Shown piece after piece: positions 1-13,045 of a stretch of DNA of 64,000 bases. Position 1 is the stretch's first letter. Every line of letters starts with the position of its first letter. The stretch lies in contig JAJEKB010018114.1 in assembly GCA_022393335.1 (NCBI GenBank), positions 1 through 64,000 of the forward strand, in the 5' to 3' direction. This stretch comes from Macrotrachela quadricornifera. Taxonomy: Eukaryota; Rotifera; Eurotatoria; Philodinida; Philodinidae. The translations under genes and the position numbers were made by a program. Under the pieces are notes generated by a model. The model saw only the letters and a list, made by a program, of their open reading frames with translations. It was not told where the DNA came from and did not search any database.

Positions 1-17
1 TGAATATATAATTATAG

Positions 18-3000
18 GAATATCCTGGTTCACGTGAAGGTTCAAGATCAACAGATAAACGAGATTTTACACAATTATTATCTGAACTTAAAACAGCTTT
101 TCGTCCACATGGTCTATTATTAACTGCTGCTGTTGGTGCTGGTAAACCAACAATTGATGCTGGTTATAATATTCCTAAAGTTTGTGAATATCTTGATCTT
201 GTTAATTTAATGTCTTATGATTTACATGGGTTAGTTAAATTTTTTTTATTTTCTTAAAAATTTTGTTACATCTATAAATTTTTAGATCATGGGAATCACA
301 AACTGGTATTAATGCACCATTATATAGTCGTCAAAGTGATACAGAATTAAATAAACAATTAACACAAGATTGGGCTGTTCGTTATTGGATAAATAAAGGT
401 TGTTCACCATCAAAACTTGTTATGGGTTTAGCACTTTATGGTCGAACATTTCGATTAGCAAGTTCAAGTAATACTAAAATTGGCGCACCTACTACTGGAC
501 CAGGTTCAACTTCGTTTTTTCTTTTTTATTCTGTTTTTATTGAAAAAAAATTCATTTTAGGTAGCGCTGGTTTATATACCGGTGAACAAGGATTTTTGGC
601 TTATTATGAAATATGTACTCGTGTACAACAACAAGGATGGACTAAAGTATATGATGATGAACAAAAAGCAAATTATGCATATAAAGGTCAAGAATGGGTT
701 GGATTTGATGATACTTATTCAATTGGTTTTAAGGTTTATTAAGAAAAAACAAAATTTGAATAAAACAAAAAAGAAAATTTTTGTTTTTTTCTGTATAGAT
801 TCGATATGCTAAAGATATGGGTTTAGCTGGTATTATGTTTTGGGCACCAGATCTTGACGATTTTTCTGGTACATCATGTAATGAAGGAAAATATCCATTA
901 ATGAATACAGCTGTAAATATTCTTCGCGGTCAAACTGAATGGACAACAACAACATCAACAAGAAAACCAATAGTAACTACACCACCTATAAATGTACCTA
1001 AACAAGGAAAACGTATCGTTTGTTATTATACAAAGTATATAAATAGAAAATTTAGTTTTTTGAAAAAAAGAATTTTTTTTAATTTTTAGTTGGGCACAAT
1101 ATCGTCCTGAGGGAGGAAAATTTTTTCCAGAAAATCTTGATGCTTCATTATGTACACATATTATATATGCATTTGCTGTATTAAAAGATTCTAAACTTGC
1201 TCCATTCGAATGGAATGATGAAGATACTGATTGGAGTAAAGGTATGTTGATTTATATTTTATTTTATTTTTTTGTTTTGTTTTGAAAATTACTTTTTAAT
1301 TTAATTAAGGCATGTATTCACGTATTATGGAATTAAAAAACGCAAATAGTATTAAAGTATTACTTGCTGTTGGTGGTTGGAATTTTGGTTCAGGTCCTTT
1401 TTCTGATATGGTTGGAAATGAACAATTACGAAAAGAATTTGTTCAACAAGCAACACAATTTATACGTGATCATCGATTTGATGGTCTTGATCTTGATTGG
1501 GTATAAATATAATAATAGAATTATAAAAAGAAAAATAGCTTAAATTTTATTTATATTTATAGGAATATCCTGGTAGTCGAGAAGGCAGTCGATCACAAGA
1601 TAAACAACTTTTTACTTCTTTAGTCAAAGTTTGTTTATTTTCTTAAATAAAATCAATAATTTACTTGTTTCCTTTTTTTTTTAGGAATTAAAAATAGCGT
1701 TTCAACCTTATAATTTATTATTAACAGCAGCTGTTGGTGCTGGTGCACCAACTATTGAAGCTGCTTATGAAATTGATAAGATTGCTCCACATCTTGATTT
1801 TATTAATTTAATGACTTATGATCTTCATGGTGGTGGTTGGGAAAATTTTACTGGTCTTCATACTGCTTTATATGCACGTCCAAATGAAAATCAACAACAA
1901 AAGACACTTAATCAAGTTAGAAAAAAAACAAATTTTTCTTCTTTCTTTATTAAATTATATAAATTAAAAAAATTTTATCTTATTTAAGGATTGGGCAGTT
2001 AATCATTGGATTAATGAAGGAATGCCAAAACAAAAAATATGTATGGGTTTAGCAACATATGGTCGAACATATAAATTAGTTGATAATTCTAAAACAGAAA
2101 TTGGTGCACCAAGTTCAGGTGCTGGTCAACCTGGAACATATACAAGAGAAACAGGATTTTTATCTTATTATGAAGTAAGATAAATAAATATAATAAATAA
2201 TTTTATTAAATAATTCATATGTATTGTTTTAGATTTGTGAAAAATTAAAGAGTAATTTATGGACAAGTAAATATGATGATGTACAAAAATCAATGTATGC
2301 TTATGGTGAAGGCATGTGGGTGGGATATGATAATAGAGATACACTTACTATTCGTGTATGTTTTATTATTTATAAATATTATTATTGAATATTTATGTTT
2401 AGGCAAATTATATTATTGAAAAAGATCTTGGTGGTGTAATGATATGGGCACCAGATCTTGATGATTTTTCTGGTAAATTTTGTAATCAAGGTCGATATCC
2501 ATTAGTTAATACTATTGTTAATATTATTCGAACGGGTGTAATTGTACCAACTATCACATCTACTCAATTACCAATAATCACAACTACTCCATTCATTCCT
2601 TCACTTCAAACAACAACATTTCCTCTTGATATAACATCTACAACAATAACACCAACTGATAATAGTAAATATTTCTCATAGGATTAATAAGATCTTTTTG
2701 ATTTTCTTCTGATTTTTTTAGCTTCACCACCATTAGTTGTATGTATGACAGCAGTTAATCCATTTGTTTTTGATAGTCTTAATGTTAATTTATGTTCACA
2801 TTTAATTATTGTTCAAACAGACACATTATTAAGAGATTCAAATGTATTTCAATCAGCACTTTCATCAGATACTCGTATGTTTAAAATAAAACGAATATTT
2901 TATTGATTTTTTTTTTAACTAGTTGAACAATTAAAATTAATGAAAACAACAAATCCAAAATTAAAAATATTTTATTCAATACTTGGTAAATGGAAATCTG

Positions 3001-6000
3001 AACATTTAAATTTACTTCGTAATGATCAAGAAAGAAGAATATTTAATCAACGAATACAACAATATTTAATTGATAATAATTTAGATGGTCTTGGTTAGTT
3101 CAAAAAAAAAAGATTAAATTTTGATGATATTTAAAATTTTTTTTTTCTGTTTTCTTATTAATAGATATTGATTGGAATATTCCAGCTGATAAAATATCTT
3201 CATTAGCTGATAAACATCTTTTAGCAAATTGGCTTGTGGTATATTGAGATATTATTCATTGTTTTTTGTTTGTATATTGTAAAGTTTTAATTTTATTATA
3301 GGAATTAAGAAATATTTTTTCTCCTTATCGACTTTCTTTATCAATTGGTATAAGTGGAGACAAGAAAGTTCTTGATTACAGTTATAATTTTGATAAAATA
3401 ATCGGGTAAATTATTTATTAGAATTTCTAACAAAAAAACAAACTTATTAAAATTTATTTATTTAAGTGCGGTCGATTTTATTCGTTTAATGGCTTTTGAT
3501 TGGCCATCAAAAAATGTAACTACACTAATTAATCCACTTTTTTCTGTTAGAAATCAAATAGATAATAATCAATTTGATAATATTGTAAGTTTTTATTAAT
3601 TATAATATCATAACTAATTGTCTTCTGTTTCTTTATTTTCTTTTTGTACATAGAATTCGGCTGTTAATTATTTAATAACATTAGGTGTACCACCAGAACA
3701 AATATCTTTAGGTATACCAACTTATGGACGCTGGTTTGGATTAGCTGATGGTAGTCGAAATACAATTGGTTCACCAGTAGTTGGTGCATCAATAACACCT
3801 GCTTATTCATCTGTAAATTTCCTTTGATTTTATTCCTTTTTATTTATTTATTTATTCTATTATTTTAGATTTGTAAATTATTGAAAAGTAATGATTATAT
3901 TAAAATGTATAATCAACAAAGTCGTTCATCATATATATATAATACAAAAAAGAAACAATGGATTAGTTTCGATACAATAAATGATGCAACATTAAAAGTA
4001 GTTATTATTTTATTTAGTTAAATAATTAATCTCTGTTGTTTTACTTTGAAAGTATTGATTATATCGTGTTTTTTTTTCAGGCCCGTTTTGCTAAATTAAA
4101 TGGATTAGGTGGTGTTACATTATCATCAATTGAATTTGACGATATTGATGGTCATTGTAAAGATGGTAATTATCCATTGTTACATGCTGTTGCTGGTGTT
4201 TTTGATTTATATCCTGATGGAAAATCTCGTATGAAAAATATTTAATTTAAAATATCTTTTTTTTTTTTAAATTTATTTATTTTAGCTTCTCCAAATGATC
4301 CTAATACAGGAGATTCTATTAAAAAGAATATATTTTGTTCTGTCAGCTCAGAAGTCGAAACATATTATAATCCAATACGTTTTACATTAGATAAAATTGA
4401 TACTAATCTTTGTACTCATTTATTAATTGATTATCATAGTTCATTATTATCAACATCAATATCAAAACAATTAAAAAATTTAAATTCGAATTTAAAATTT
4501 CTTCTTACAATTAACCTTGATGAAAATATTAATATTAATCAATGGAAAGAAGAAATTTTAAATAAAAAAGCTGATGGTATTAATATTATTATTAATAGTA
4601 ATACATTTACAAGTAAAACTATTGAACAAATTAAAGTAAAGTTTTTTTTTATAAAAGCATATATATTTATAAAAATAATATTTTTAGGAAATTCGATCAT
4701 CTTTATCAAAGGAATATTTATTAACATTATCATTTGAAGTACCAATTGAACCATCACGTCAAGTATTATTTTATAATATACTTGAATTACATAAGTTTGT
4801 TTAATATTTAAATAAAAAAATAAATTTTATTTTTATTTTTATATATTAATTTAGTTATGTTAATTATCTTATAATTCTTCCATTTAATGAAAAATCAATA
4901 GAAAATTTCAAAGAAATTCAATCATGGAATAGTTTAATTTCTTTTGCTCAAGTTAATTCAGAACAAAAGATTGGCGATTATTCATTGGTTAGAGAAATTT
5001 ATTTATTTAATTTTAAAAATAAATTTTTTTTTTTGGTCAATTTAGAGAGCAATAATATCGTTTATTCTTGCATCTAATATACCAAGAGAAAAATTAATTA
5101 TGAGTATTCCAACATATGGTCTTTCATTTATATTAAAAGATGAAAATAAATATCATATTGGTGATAAAATCGTAGCACAAGGTTTTCCTGGACCTATTAC
5201 ACATACAAAAGGATTGCTTGCTTCTTATGAAGTAAAATCTTATTTCTTTTTTTTTTCTAATTGAAATTCTTTCTTTTTTTTTTTTCAAATTTAGATTTGT
5301 AATTTTATTCAAATGAATAATTATAAAAGATTTTTAAATAATGATAGTATTATCGTTATAGCACAAAATAAAATAAATTCAATTATATTTGATGATACAC
5401 AACCATTAGAATTAGAAAATAATATTATTGTTAATGGTACTGTTGAATTAAAAGCAAGTCTTATTAAAAATTTTCAATTAGCTGGTGTACTTATACATTC
5501 AATTGATTTGGATGATTATACTGGTCGATCATGTCATCGTGGTGCATTTCCTATTACTTCAATTGTATCTCGTGTATTTTCTACACGATTACCCTTAATA
5601 GAAACAACAACAACAACAACAACAACAAGTACAACTATAGATCAATCACCATTTGTACAACCACGTGGTCCATGTTCAGGTTTTAAAACAAAAGGTTTAA
5701 TAGTAGATAAAACTGATTGTCGATATTATTTTGTATGTGAACCAAATAATCATATTCCACTTGCACATTTACGATGTCCAAATAATATGCGTTTTTCATC
5801 AAAACAAAAAGCATGTACTGAAGAATATTTTGTAAGTTCGAATTTTTCTATTACTCTATAATCTAAATTAAACATTTTTAAGTTAGTAATAAAGAGTTCA
5901 ATAAAGATATAAACTTAACTTAAGATAAAAAAAGTTACATTTATACAGATTTATTAACTTTAAAGAGAAAAGATTCGATTATAATGATTATTAGGAAATA

Positions 6001-6501
6001 CAATAAACTTTATAATGTCATATACAAAATTTCTTCGTCGATTAACTATACTTATATAAGAAATATAATAAATGAATAATGTATTGACCTTTATAGTATT
6101 CATACTACGCCTTTTACCATAAATCAAAATCTAGACATTTCTTTTTTATCAGAATGAAATTGGAACCAGACGTTTCTTTTTCTTTTTTTATCAAAATAGC
6201 CTTGTCCTTCTGATACAAAGTTCAGTTCAACAACAAAATCAACAGAAACAATTCAAGAATCATCATCATTAAAACCTAATACACGTAAATATAAAATAAT
6301 TTTTATGATGTAATAATTTATTCTTTTTTTTTTCAAGCATTTGTATGTCCGGTACCAAACGGATTATTTCCTGATTTATCTGATTGTACAAAATATATCT
6401 CATGTTCAAATAATCGTATTATTCCAATGCAATGTCCAACAAGTACGAAATTTAATTCATTATTAAAACGATGTGATTGGTCGTCAAACTTGTGTCCTTA
6501 A
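18..6501 (+). CDS. Multidomain GH18 chitinase with two C-terminal chitin-binding (CBM14) modules, 5' end outside window
   Basis: Secreted-type chitin hydrolase of glycoside hydrolase family 18. The window opens at an exon beginning EYPGS, directly after the catalytic DxxDxDxE motif of the first visible unit. Four GH18 units follow: unit 1 to about 930; unit 2 about 1015-2530, with KVLLAVGGWN and DGLDLDW at 1480-1500 and its catalytic Glu in the next exon at 1563; unit 3 about 2720-4228; unit 4 about 4286-5580. Thr-rich linkers join units. Two Cys-rich CBM14 modules end the protein (about 5663-5820 and 6337-6495), with stop TAA at 6499-6501. I placed 26 exons, introns mostly 45-70 nt, the longest 5833-6199. 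Unit 3 has Asn at the catalytic Glu position and unit 4 lacks the motif, so only unit 2, and perhaps unit 1, should be active; the others may only bind glycan. Family call is strong; individual splice sites are less certain. Confidence 0.9.
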
Positions 6502-6770
6502 ACTGTGTATATATTTCATCGTAATGATCCTTTCGACGTGCTCAAATCACACACATTGCGTATTGACCTTCACATCGTCCTACCTTTTTTTTTCTCCCTC
6601 ATTTCTATACACTTACCCTTTTTTTTTTGTATACTTCTCTACTTCACTCTCATTTTTACTATGATTTTGATTTTACCGTTTTTCTTTTTTTTTCTTCTTT
6701 CTCTCTCTTCATCTTCTGCTTTTTTTATTACTCTCATTTATTATTCAATTGTATGAAATAAAAGACAATA
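6502..6770. other. Pyrimidine-rich intergenic spacer
   Basis: Strongly T/C-rich on the plus strand from about 6580 to 6730, between the chitinase stop and the next start codon. It gives long open frames made only of Phe, Leu, Ser and Tyr; these are composition artefacts. It may hold the chitinase 3' UTR and the downstream promoter. Confidence 0.5.
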
Positions 6771-7427
6771 ATGATAAGTAACTGGCCATTGTCAAAAGAT
6801 GACCTATATGGTCCACCACCAGCATATTCAATAGCGAATAATTATGAAAGTCCACCACCATCATATACACCATCAATTTATGTCATACCTCCTAGAGAAA
6901 TTGAATATCAAGAACGATCATCTTCTCATGCATCAATTATATTATCAAAAAAATTTACTCGATATTTACTTGGAACAGGTCTTGTTCATATGGTTATTGG
7001 ATTAGGATCAATTGTGTGCGATATTATATTAACTATTATGAATGAATCGTATTCATTTACTGGTCTTTGGACAGGTGCTTTAAGTATTATATTAGGAATT
7101 TATCTTATTCATTTTATAAGTCATCCAGAAAAACGAATATGTTCTTTACGACGATTACAATTTATTCATACGGCAATGTGTTTAATATCTATAATTGCAT
7201 TAATACTTGCATCAATTAATCTTGCATCAGATTCTTGTTATAAAATATTTTTAGGTCCAGATCGATGTCAACATTCTGCATATTTAATAAAAATTATTCT
7301 TGTTACATTTTTTTCTTTTACTTTTGTACAAATATGTATGACTATTGTAATGACATGTATTCATGCAACAAAATCACGTCTACCAGTGACAAGAAATGTC
7401 AGTATGATGTCTGAAATTATTGGTTAA
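6771..7427 (+). CDS. Four-transmembrane protein with N-terminal PPxY motifs
   Basis: Single-exon 218-residue protein. The N-terminal tail (residues 1-60) is rich in Pro and Tyr and carries PPAY and PPSY motifs, the class recognised by WW domains of NEDD4-type ubiquitin ligases and their adaptors. Four hydrophobic segments follow at about residues 65-88, 97-116, 127-149 and 170-196. Two Cys (SCYK and DRCQ) lie in the loop between TM3 and TM4 and could form a disulfide. The start ATG follows a short A-rich leader. The topology is that of tetraspan families such as MS4A/MARVEL or ENTREP-like proteins, but I cannot assign a family. A role as a membrane adaptor for ubiquitin-ligase-driven trafficking is inference from the PPxY motifs only. 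Confidence 0.7.
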   Translation: MISNWPLSKDDLYGPPPAYSIANNYESPPPSYTPSIYVIPPREIEYQERSSSHASIILSKKFTRYLLGTGLVHMVIGLGSIVCDIILTIMNESYSFTGLWTGALSIILGIYLIHFISHPEKRICSLRRLQFIHTAMCLISIIALILASINLASDSCYKIFLGPDRCQHSAYLIKIILVTFFSFTFVQICMTIVMTCIHATKSRLPVTRNVSMMSEIIG

Positions 7428-7703
7428 ATACACTCATATTTTTTCTTTCAACTTTTTTTTTACTATTTTCGTGTCAATCATATGATAGTGTCATTTCCTT
7501 TTTTTTTACATGAGAACAAGAAGAAAAAGAAAACGGAAAAAAATATGCTCTAGTATGAATGAGTGTGCGTACATGATGCGTGACGCCATAAGTATACAGA
7601 AAATAATTTACAATCATCATTCTTTTTTTTTTCTTCATCACGTATTATTTACATTGTTTTTCTTCAATTAATCAAAATCAGGTAAATAAATCATTTCAAT
7701 ATT

Positions 7704-9489
7704 ATGCCAAGTGCGCGTAGTTATGCCATAATTGGACTATTATCTCTTCAAACATTAATCATTTGTCTTAGTTCAACAATTAATCAATATGTTTATGCAT
7801 ATTATTTACAAACTTATCCAAATTCATCGAATGGTACATCAAATGATACAACGACTACTACATATGATTCATCCTATATTGTAAAAGTAATTAATGATGA
7901 CGATAATAAATGTTCACAAAGTGATATACCTTCAAATAAAGATGCGCAAGCATGGGCACAACAACATTCAGCTGATTTATTCTTTTGGATAAATCTTATA
8001 AGTAGTGGTCCAGTGATAATTATGACTTATATTCTTGGTTTATATACAGTAAAATTAGGAAAACGTTTAGTTCTTCTATTGCCTATGATAGGTACGGCAA
8101 TTCAAATTGTTATTTGGTTATTAATTATTTATTTTCATTTACCTGAATATTGGTGGTTTATATCTGCATTTATAGTTGGTTTATCCGGTTCCACTGGCGT
8201 TCTAGGTATGCCTGTATTTCAATAAGATCAAATAATTAAGTAAAAGAAATTTTGCATTGGATTATTTATTTAGGTTTAACTTTGAATTTAATTATTACTG
8301 AAAATACAATAGAAAGTGAACGTTCATCTTTTTTTGTACGACTTGGTGCAATACAAACAGCTATATCTGCAATAGCAACATTTGGTATTGGTTATTATAT
8401 AATCTGGCGTGGTTTTACTGATTTATATTGGACTGCCTTATCATTAGAAATAGTATCTATGATTATTGTTATAAAATTTTTTAAATTTGTTGATATTAAT
8501 ACTAATCATGATGAACAAGCATCTTTATTATCATCAACTGATGATGAATTGAACGAACATTCATCAACTACTTGTAAACATTTTTTTCAAATTTGTACAG
8601 TATTTTATTCAAATCGAAGATCAAAGAAAAAAACAATAAGTTTATTTTTAACATTATTTGCAAATATATTTTTTACGCTAGCAACAGTAGCTTTAGCACC
8701 ACTTCTATGGTTTTTTCTTAATGCACCTTTTTGTTGGACGTCAAAAGATGTTGGAAATTATTCAGCATTAAGTGCCATTTGTTCTGCAATACTTAGCGTA
8801 GTTGGTATGCAAGTATTAACATATCTTGGTGCTAGAGATGCAATTATATGTTCTATAAGTCTTATTTTCTTTTGTGCATCATGTTTATGGACTGCATTTG
8901 CACGATATAGTTGGCAATTATATGTTGGATTATTCATAAGTGCATTTTCCGGTTATCAAGGTACATTAACAATGTCAATGATATCGAAATGGTTAGAAAT
9001 TTATGAAAGAAATTATGCATTTACATTTATAACAGAAATGAATACAATTATTACAACATTTGGTAATTCATTTTTTAATTGGGTTTATGCACGTACAGTA
9101 GTTAATTATCGAAATTTGACATTATTGATTGCAGCTGGTCTTGGTGTTATCCCTTTGATTTTAAATATGTAAGTAATTTGATGAAGATATTTGAGCCAAG
9201 ATACAATTACTTTTTCTTCAGATGTCTGTTGTTGATAACTCGAACAATAACAGATGAAGAATTATCTCCACTTTTACAAACTGATAGTGAATCAACACCA
9301 AGTCATTTACAAAATAATGTGGTACCATATGTTGATGATGATGATGATGCGTGCATGGTTATTCCATCTCAATCATTGACTTCTTCATTGCATACATCAA
9401 TTATTAAGAGATCTCGAGCTAATTCTGGTAGTGACAATGAAACAGAAGAAATAATTAATTCTTCAAATAATGATCTGAGCACTTTGTAA
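7704..9489 (+). CDS. SLC46-like major-facilitator transporter, copy A
   Basis: Three exons: 7704-8205, 8274-9168 and 9222-9489, giving 554 residues. The membrane core matches the SLC46 branch of the major facilitator superfamily (proton-coupled folate/solute carriers): a large glycosylatable first loop rich in Asn/Ser/Thr, then LGLYTVKLGKR between TM2 and TM3, then YWWFISAFIVGLSGS. The conserved piece after the second-exon start reads GYYIIWRGFTDLYW. The C-terminal tail is soluble, acidic and Ser-rich with an Asp run. A close paralogue with identical intron positions and phases lies 6.2 kb downstream. Substrate cannot be read from the sequence; SLC46 members act at the plasma membrane or lysosome on folates and related solutes. 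Confidence 0.8.
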
Positions 9490-10834
9490 ATTAATTTTGT
9501 TTTGTAATAAAGATAAAGGAAAACAATTTTTTTAAAAATATGGTTACCATCGAGTAGTTATATCTCTCGTGAAATCTTCATTTCGTTCCTTCAAGTTATT
9601 CGAATGAATTACAAGGATAATAACAACCTCTTTTAATTTATTGTTTATATTAAATGTTTTCATACATATAAATCTGAAGAAACTCTTCTATACACTCCTT
9701 GTTTACATTCAAATATGTTTGTTATAAAATGTTGATCCTTGAATATCTTGAAATTGAACTCTGATTATTTCGCAGTGAACTTGGCTAAGCATCATCAGCG
9801 ACGAAGAATTTAACTGTAATCTCATGATCATATATGATTTTTTGCTTGATTACAATCTGAATGCTCGTTCGATTTTGATAAAAATTCACAAAAAAAAAGA
9901 AATCTTAGACTCAACTTCTGTGTCTTTCGTAGTCTTTCGTTATTATATTCTAGGATTATAGAGGAGATTACCAACGTAACACTGGAATTATTCTTCAGTA
10001 TATAAATGTAAGGCAAGACAGAAATATATGAGTTGATACAGAATTTCAAGCTCTATCAGCTCATATAATTACTTTTCAAAAAAGGTAATATATCATAATG
10101 ATGAAAAATTCCAAAAACAACTTTTAATGACAGTGAAAAATTTATGTTTCTGAGACTCTGGATATGAGGATGTCGTAATTGTACTCAAATTTTCTTTTCA
10201 ATAAATGAAATACAAAAAAATAAGTAAGTATAGAGGATGATAAAAAGCTCCATGAGTTTTCAGAATTTGTAATCACTTTTAAAAGAATGTGGCTTTATAG
10301 TAAACATATATTCAAAACACAGAGTCTAAATATTTTTTTCGAGGAGTATAGTATCGAGTTGAATCATTCTAACGACAGTTGGCATAAAGTCTCCAAAAGA
10401 AAAAACATAGAAAATTGCGGCATATACACGTGCACTAACTAGAGGAACAGATTCTGTAAAGTAATTGAATCATTATATCACACTTTTTGTTGTCAGTCAT
10501 CATTTAGGTGAAAAAAGAGAACTTTTAGAAGAAAACGAGACGGAACAAAATGCCAGTGAATATGAGACAATACGATGTCTCCGACTCTCAAATATTGAAA
10601 AAAATAAAGTTAGAATAGTTTAATGTTCAATGATGGTCGTATTAAGATTTCTGCGTGTTTGAAACCTATCGGGTTAAGATATTTTGAATGCATATCAAAA
10701 AGTGAAATAGTCATCTCTTTTACTTTTTTCCTATTTATTATACATACATTTATTGAGAATATAGGCTACAGTTTTTTATTTCGTTTGATTCATTTGACTA
10801 CTTATTGAACTTTGCCGAATAAAAATAATTTTTC
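9490..10834. other. Intergenic region, no gene recognised
   Basis: AT-rich sequence following the transporter. No open frame with coding character or recognisable splice pattern was found on either strand. Short open frames at 9828-10049 (-) and 10623-10808 (+) have no recognisable domain. Confidence 0.5.
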
Positions 10835-11255
10835 TCTAACAATGGAATATGATCACTTTCACTGAGAAGCTAGCGAATTTAAGATATGATGTACTGATAA
10901 CATTCCTAGACAAAGATCTTTGAATCTAAAGATCTATGAAGTGCAGGCGTAAAAACGAATCAGAAAAGGCTTTCTTCACTTATTAAGACAAAACAGGCTG
11001 TTATTCGAGCTATATGAAAGAAAGTCCCTACAAACCATATAATCAGCCCAAAAAACACTATGTTTTGTCTTAATAAGTGAAGAAAACCTTTTCTGATTCA
11101 TTTTTATACCTAAATTTCACAGATCGTCAGATTCAAGGAACTTTGTCTAGGCATACTATCAGCACGTCATATTTTAAATTCGTTAGTTTCTCAGTAGAAG
11201 TGATCATTTGAACCAAATAATGTCAATCGACAATACACACTGTTCCATTGTTAGA
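10835..11255. repeat. Long imperfect foldback (inverted) repeat
   Basis: Two arms of roughly 160-190 bp pair as an inverted repeat. The outer ends share TCTAACAATGGAA (left from 10835; reverse complement on the right ending at 11255). The inner ends share CTTATTAAGACAAAACA (left about 10978-10994; right about 11061-11078), leaving a short central loop near 11000-11045. Arms differ by scattered substitutions and small gaps, so this is an old hairpin-type non-autonomous DNA element. It encodes nothing. Confidence 0.75.
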
Positions 11256-11798
11256 CAAACACGAAAAAACACATTTTCAGCTATTTTAGAGGTTCTAGTA
11301 TTTTCGCCATAATACCATTGTTTGTAAAGGTAATTGAAAAACTTTTTTCAGCAAAATGATCGGTAAAAAACATTCCAAAAAGACTAATAGCAAAGGAAAT
11401 CCTCTAAATACTATGTGCTTCTAATGGTTCACTACCTATGAAACTATCTGTAAATTCTATAAAATTCAAATATCTTGTTCCTCCTATGTCAAGGACCGAC
11501 TATATTTTCGTTCGGAGAAAATTTCGCTCAAATATTTTCTAGAAAGTTTAAATGAAATCTCAAAGAAATTAGAAATCGCATAAAGATTTTCAACAAACCG
11601 ATGAAAATATCTTTCAATCTTCGAAACCACGGCGAATTTTTGACCATTTAAGGATTAAGATATTGGATCGAACTATTTTATTATTCAAATAAATCAATAT
11701 TATCTTTGTAGTAAATGAAGAAAATTTATTTTTACACCAATACATCAATAATCAGAAAAAAAAATTATCTGAGTGGAGAAATAATCTAACCAAAACAA
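11256..11798. other. Intergenic region, no gene recognised
   Basis: AT-rich sequence between the foldback repeat and the CCCAGGT element. I see no coding exon, RNA gene or further repeat in it. Confidence 0.5.
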
Positions 11799-12075
11799 CC
11801 CAGGTCGATCAAAATGGAGTCGTTTACAATGCGTTTTCGAAATGTAAACTGTGATAATACGGTGACCTTACGGCGGAAGATGAATCGTTTCGTCCTGTAA
11901 TCACGGGCACAGTTTAATGGCATCGTAAACACGCTGTATTCTCCTCCAAAACGGTTATTATACGGCTACGTACGGATTCAAAACGGACGGTATTACTGCG
12001 CGCGATATTACGGCCAGTATACGGTCCGTTTTGATGTCGTAAAGGCCGTATACGGACCGTATCGTTCGACCTGGG
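11799..12075. mobile_element. 277-bp MITE-like element (type A) with CCCAGGTCGA terminal inverted repeats
   Basis: Begins CCCAGGTCGA and ends with its exact reverse complement TCGACCTGGG. The flanking dinucleotides are both AA, compatible with a 2-bp target duplication. The interior is much more GC-rich than its surroundings and packed with TACGG/CCGTA motifs, at least eight copies, including the perfect palindrome CCGTATACGG at 12046-12055 and the pair ATACGGTCCG/CGGACCGTAT, which can form a hairpin at about 12019-12060. No transposase is encoded, so it would be a non-autonomous element moved by a relative elsewhere. I could not assign a superfamily. Confidence 0.7.
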
Positions 12076-13045
12076 AAATATTAGATAATGAATATCACAA
12101 AATTGAACAAAAAAAAACAACATGAATGTAAGCAATAACCAGAATAATAATAGGCATATAATATAGAAAACATCGATTTGAGTATTGTCATCAAATGTAA
12201 TTCTATACAATAGTTCATTTAGATTACAATCTAAAATAAAAATAAAAGAAAACACATTGGAGGCAAAGGAAACATACCAAGTTATTTCTTCAATCGTTTC
12301 AATTGTTTTTTTATTGACAATTAATTAGTTTCACAAGTACCTAGTAAGTCAAATAATCATAATCAAAAAGCTGAATAGCAAATAAATTACTAGAAGGCAT
12401 TCGAGCATAGCTCGATTGCGAAATACGCTGCGACGAAGTTGAGGAACGTTTGCGAGTTGAATTATTAAATATTCAATTCGAGGAAATCATTCAAATTTAA
12501 TTTTAATCTACTTTATAATATGTTTGTTTCGAAATCGAATGAACAATCTATTCAAAAGATCAACTTGACTGAAATAATTCAAAAAAAAAAATCAAAGAAT
12601 CCATGCAAAGCTTAATTAAAATATTCTACCCTCTATAAAGACTTTTCAAGATTCACAAAATAAATAATGTCGCTGTATAAATTAATTATCCTTTCAGCTA
12701 ATTGTAAAAGACTTAACAGTTGTTTTTTTGCGCCTATACTGATTTTAATTATCTCAACCATATAAAATCAATCTACCATAGTTTACCTATGAATCCGTAT
12801 TTTATTTTGGGCAAATCGGATATGATATAGAAAATCTAACAAAAGATATATCATATTCAACACTTTAGCTCCACGATAAAGTTTGTCCGACAGCTGGGTG
12901 ATATTCCGTTCTCTAGATTATCCTAACACAAATTATGGAGCTTGGACGGTCTGTCTAGAAACAGTAATAATAATAATAATAAAAAGACGAAAAGAAACTC
13001 AATAATACGATGGTCCTAAAGTCGCACCGTATTAAATAGACTTAC
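12076..13045. other. Intergenic region with a short AAT microsatellite
   Basis: No gene recognised. A short (AAT)n run lies at about 12963-12983. The stretch adjoins the 3'-most exon I can read of the broken minus-strand gene at 13046-13936; no later exon was found with confidence. Confidence 0.4.

Noticed and set aside
6473..6756. Overlapping open frames after the chitinase stop
   Set aside because: Pure Phe/Leu/Ser/Tyr translation from a pyrimidine-rich spacer; no domain or conserved pattern.
11914..12255. 113-codon minus-strand frame
   Set aside because: Half of it lies inside the palindromic 277-bp element and the rest is low-complexity hydrophobic; not a gene.
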